A stretch of DNA of 6,412 nucleotides from Myxococcales bacterium (lineage in GTDB: Bacteria; Myxococcota; Bradymonadia; REDH01), in contig JAGWVZ010000213.1 in NCBI GenBank assembly GCA_018970625.1, positions 1 through 6,412 on the forward strand, given 5' to 3'. A program made the position numbers and the translations under genes. Shown in pieces: positions 5,593 through 6,412 of the stretch (the first letter of the stretch is position 1; the number at the start of each line of letters is the position of its first letter). The notes under the pieces were generated by a model. That model worked only from the letters and a program-made list of their open reading frames with translations, ran no database searches and was not told where the DNA came from.

Positions 5593-6412
5593 TTACGAAC
5601 GAGGTGCAGCAGCCAGAATCTCTGCGCTCGCCTGATCAGCAAACTGGGCGAAGTTCTTGTTGAAGAGGCCTGCGAGCTGGCGTGCCTTCGCATCATAAGC
5701 GGCCTGATCGGCCCACGTGCCGCGCGGATTGAGCAGCTCGGAGGGGACGCCCGGGCACGACGCGGGCACGGCGAGACCGAAGACCGGATCCATTTCGGTG
5801 GGCACATCGTTGAGCGCACCGGAGTGAATGGCGTCGATGATGGCGCGGGTATATCGGAGCTTGAAGCGGTTACCCACGCCATAGGGACCGCCCGTCCAAC
5901 CGGTATTGATGAGCCAGGTACTTGCCTGATAGGTGCGTAACTTCGCGGCCAGCAGCTCGGCATATTTCGTCGGATGCCAAACGAGGAACGGCGCGCCAAA
6001 GCAGGCCGAGAAAATCGGCTGCGGCTCGGTGACACCCATTTCCGTGCCCGCGACCTTGGCGGTGTAACCACTGATGAAGTGGTACATGGCCTGACCGGGG
6101 GTAAGACGGCTGACCGGAGGCAGAACGCCGAACGCGTCGCAGGTCAGGAAGATGACGTTGCGCGGGTGTGTGCCCACACAGGGCAGCTTGGCGTTGGGGA
6201 TGTACTCGATCGGGTAGGCGCCGCGCGTATTGTCCGTGAGCTTTACGTCAGCGAAATCGACCTGACGGGTGTTGGGGTCGATGCCCACGTTCTCAAGCAC
6301 CGAGCCAAAGCGGATGGCCTGAAAAATCTCGGGCTCCTGTTCTGCCGACAGGTTGATCATCTTTGCGTAGCAGCCGCCCTCGATGTTGAAGACGCCTTCG
6401 TCCGTCCAGCAG
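5593..6412 (-). CDS. pckA: Phosphoenolpyruvate carboxykinase (ATP), C-terminal half (start outside window)
   Basis: Cytoplasmic gluconeogenic enzyme converting oxaloacetate and ATP to phosphoenolpyruvate, CO2 and ADP. The frame is open to the right edge and ends at TAA (5595-5593), giving 272 complete codons of a protein usually about 530-540 residues long. At the edge it reads [17 protein letters not shown], a diagnostic stretch of the ATP-type enzyme. It continues through [12 protein letters not shown] (the substrate/ATP-contacting Arg region), [47 protein letters not shown] and [10 protein letters not shown]. An internal ATG at 6358-6360 (KMINLS) is not the start, because conserved residues continue upstream of it. 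The final helices end in ILAAAPRS. The gene lies upstream of the decarboxylase on the same strand, and its opposing enzyme ppc lies at the other end of the window. Nothing looks broken. Confidence 0.97.
   Translation of the reverse strand, partial: CWTDEGVFNIEGGCYAKMINLSAEQEPEIFQAIRFGSVLENVGIDPNTRQVDFADVKLTDNTRGAYPIEYIPNAKLPCVGTHPRNVIFLTCDAFGVLPPVSRLTPGQAMYHFISGYTAKVAGTEMGVTEPQPIFSACFGAPFLVWHPTKYAELLAAKLRTYQASTWLINTGWTGGPYGVGNRFKLRYTRAIIDAIHSGALNDVPTEMDPVFGLAVPASCPGVPSELLNPRGTWADQAAYDAKARQLAGLFNKNFAQFADQASAEILAAAPRS

Noticed and set aside
5550..6071. Second - strand open frame of 173 codons inside pckA
   Set aside because: It is in another frame over the conserved PEPCK sequence, and its product is Arg/Ser/Pro-rich with no domain.

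Overview
The window is GC-rich and densely coding, with no RNA genes, CRISPR, insertion sequences or phage genes that I can see. It looks like a chromosomal stretch of a Gram-negative bacterium. Two lipoprotein genes, one with an Ala/Asp-rich linker after the lipobox and one with a regular cysteine pattern, suggest a Myxococcota- or Bradymonadota-like (former deltaproteobacterial) host. That taxonomic guess rests on style rather than a marker gene.

Layout, left to right. Positions 1-465 (+ strand) hold the last 154 codons of phosphoenolpyruvate carboxylase (ppc). All the other genes lie on the - strand and converge on it. Read in the direction of transcription they are: the C-terminal half of ATP-dependent phosphoenolpyruvate carboxykinase (pckA, 6412-5593, start outside the window); a group II PLP-dependent decarboxylase (5530-4118); a protein fusing an N-terminal FHA domain to a probable arrestin-like domain (4013-2841); a secreted GH1 beta-glycosidase lipoprotein (2741-1053); and a small cysteine-rich lipoprotein (1023-505). 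The gaps are 62, 104, 99 and 29 bases. Only the last pair is close enough to call an operon with confidence. No intergenic stretch exceeds about 105 bases.

How the genes may work together. ppc and pckA catalyse opposing reactions at the PEP/oxaloacetate node, and they bracket the accessory genes. The GH1 enzyme and the cysteine-rich protein are both predicted to be lipid-anchored outside the inner membrane, and they probably form a small envelope module acting on beta-glycosides. The FHA/arrestin-like protein is the most unusual architecture here: a phosphothreonine reader joined to a likely scaffold domain. Its leader carries three half-sites able to form alternative hairpins. I see no direct link between the decarboxylase and its neighbours. 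I did not find a clearly new defence or mobile system. The best leads are the FHA/arrestin-like fusion, the cysteine-rich/GH1 lipoprotein pair, and two nucleic-acid structures (433-459 and 4045-4075).
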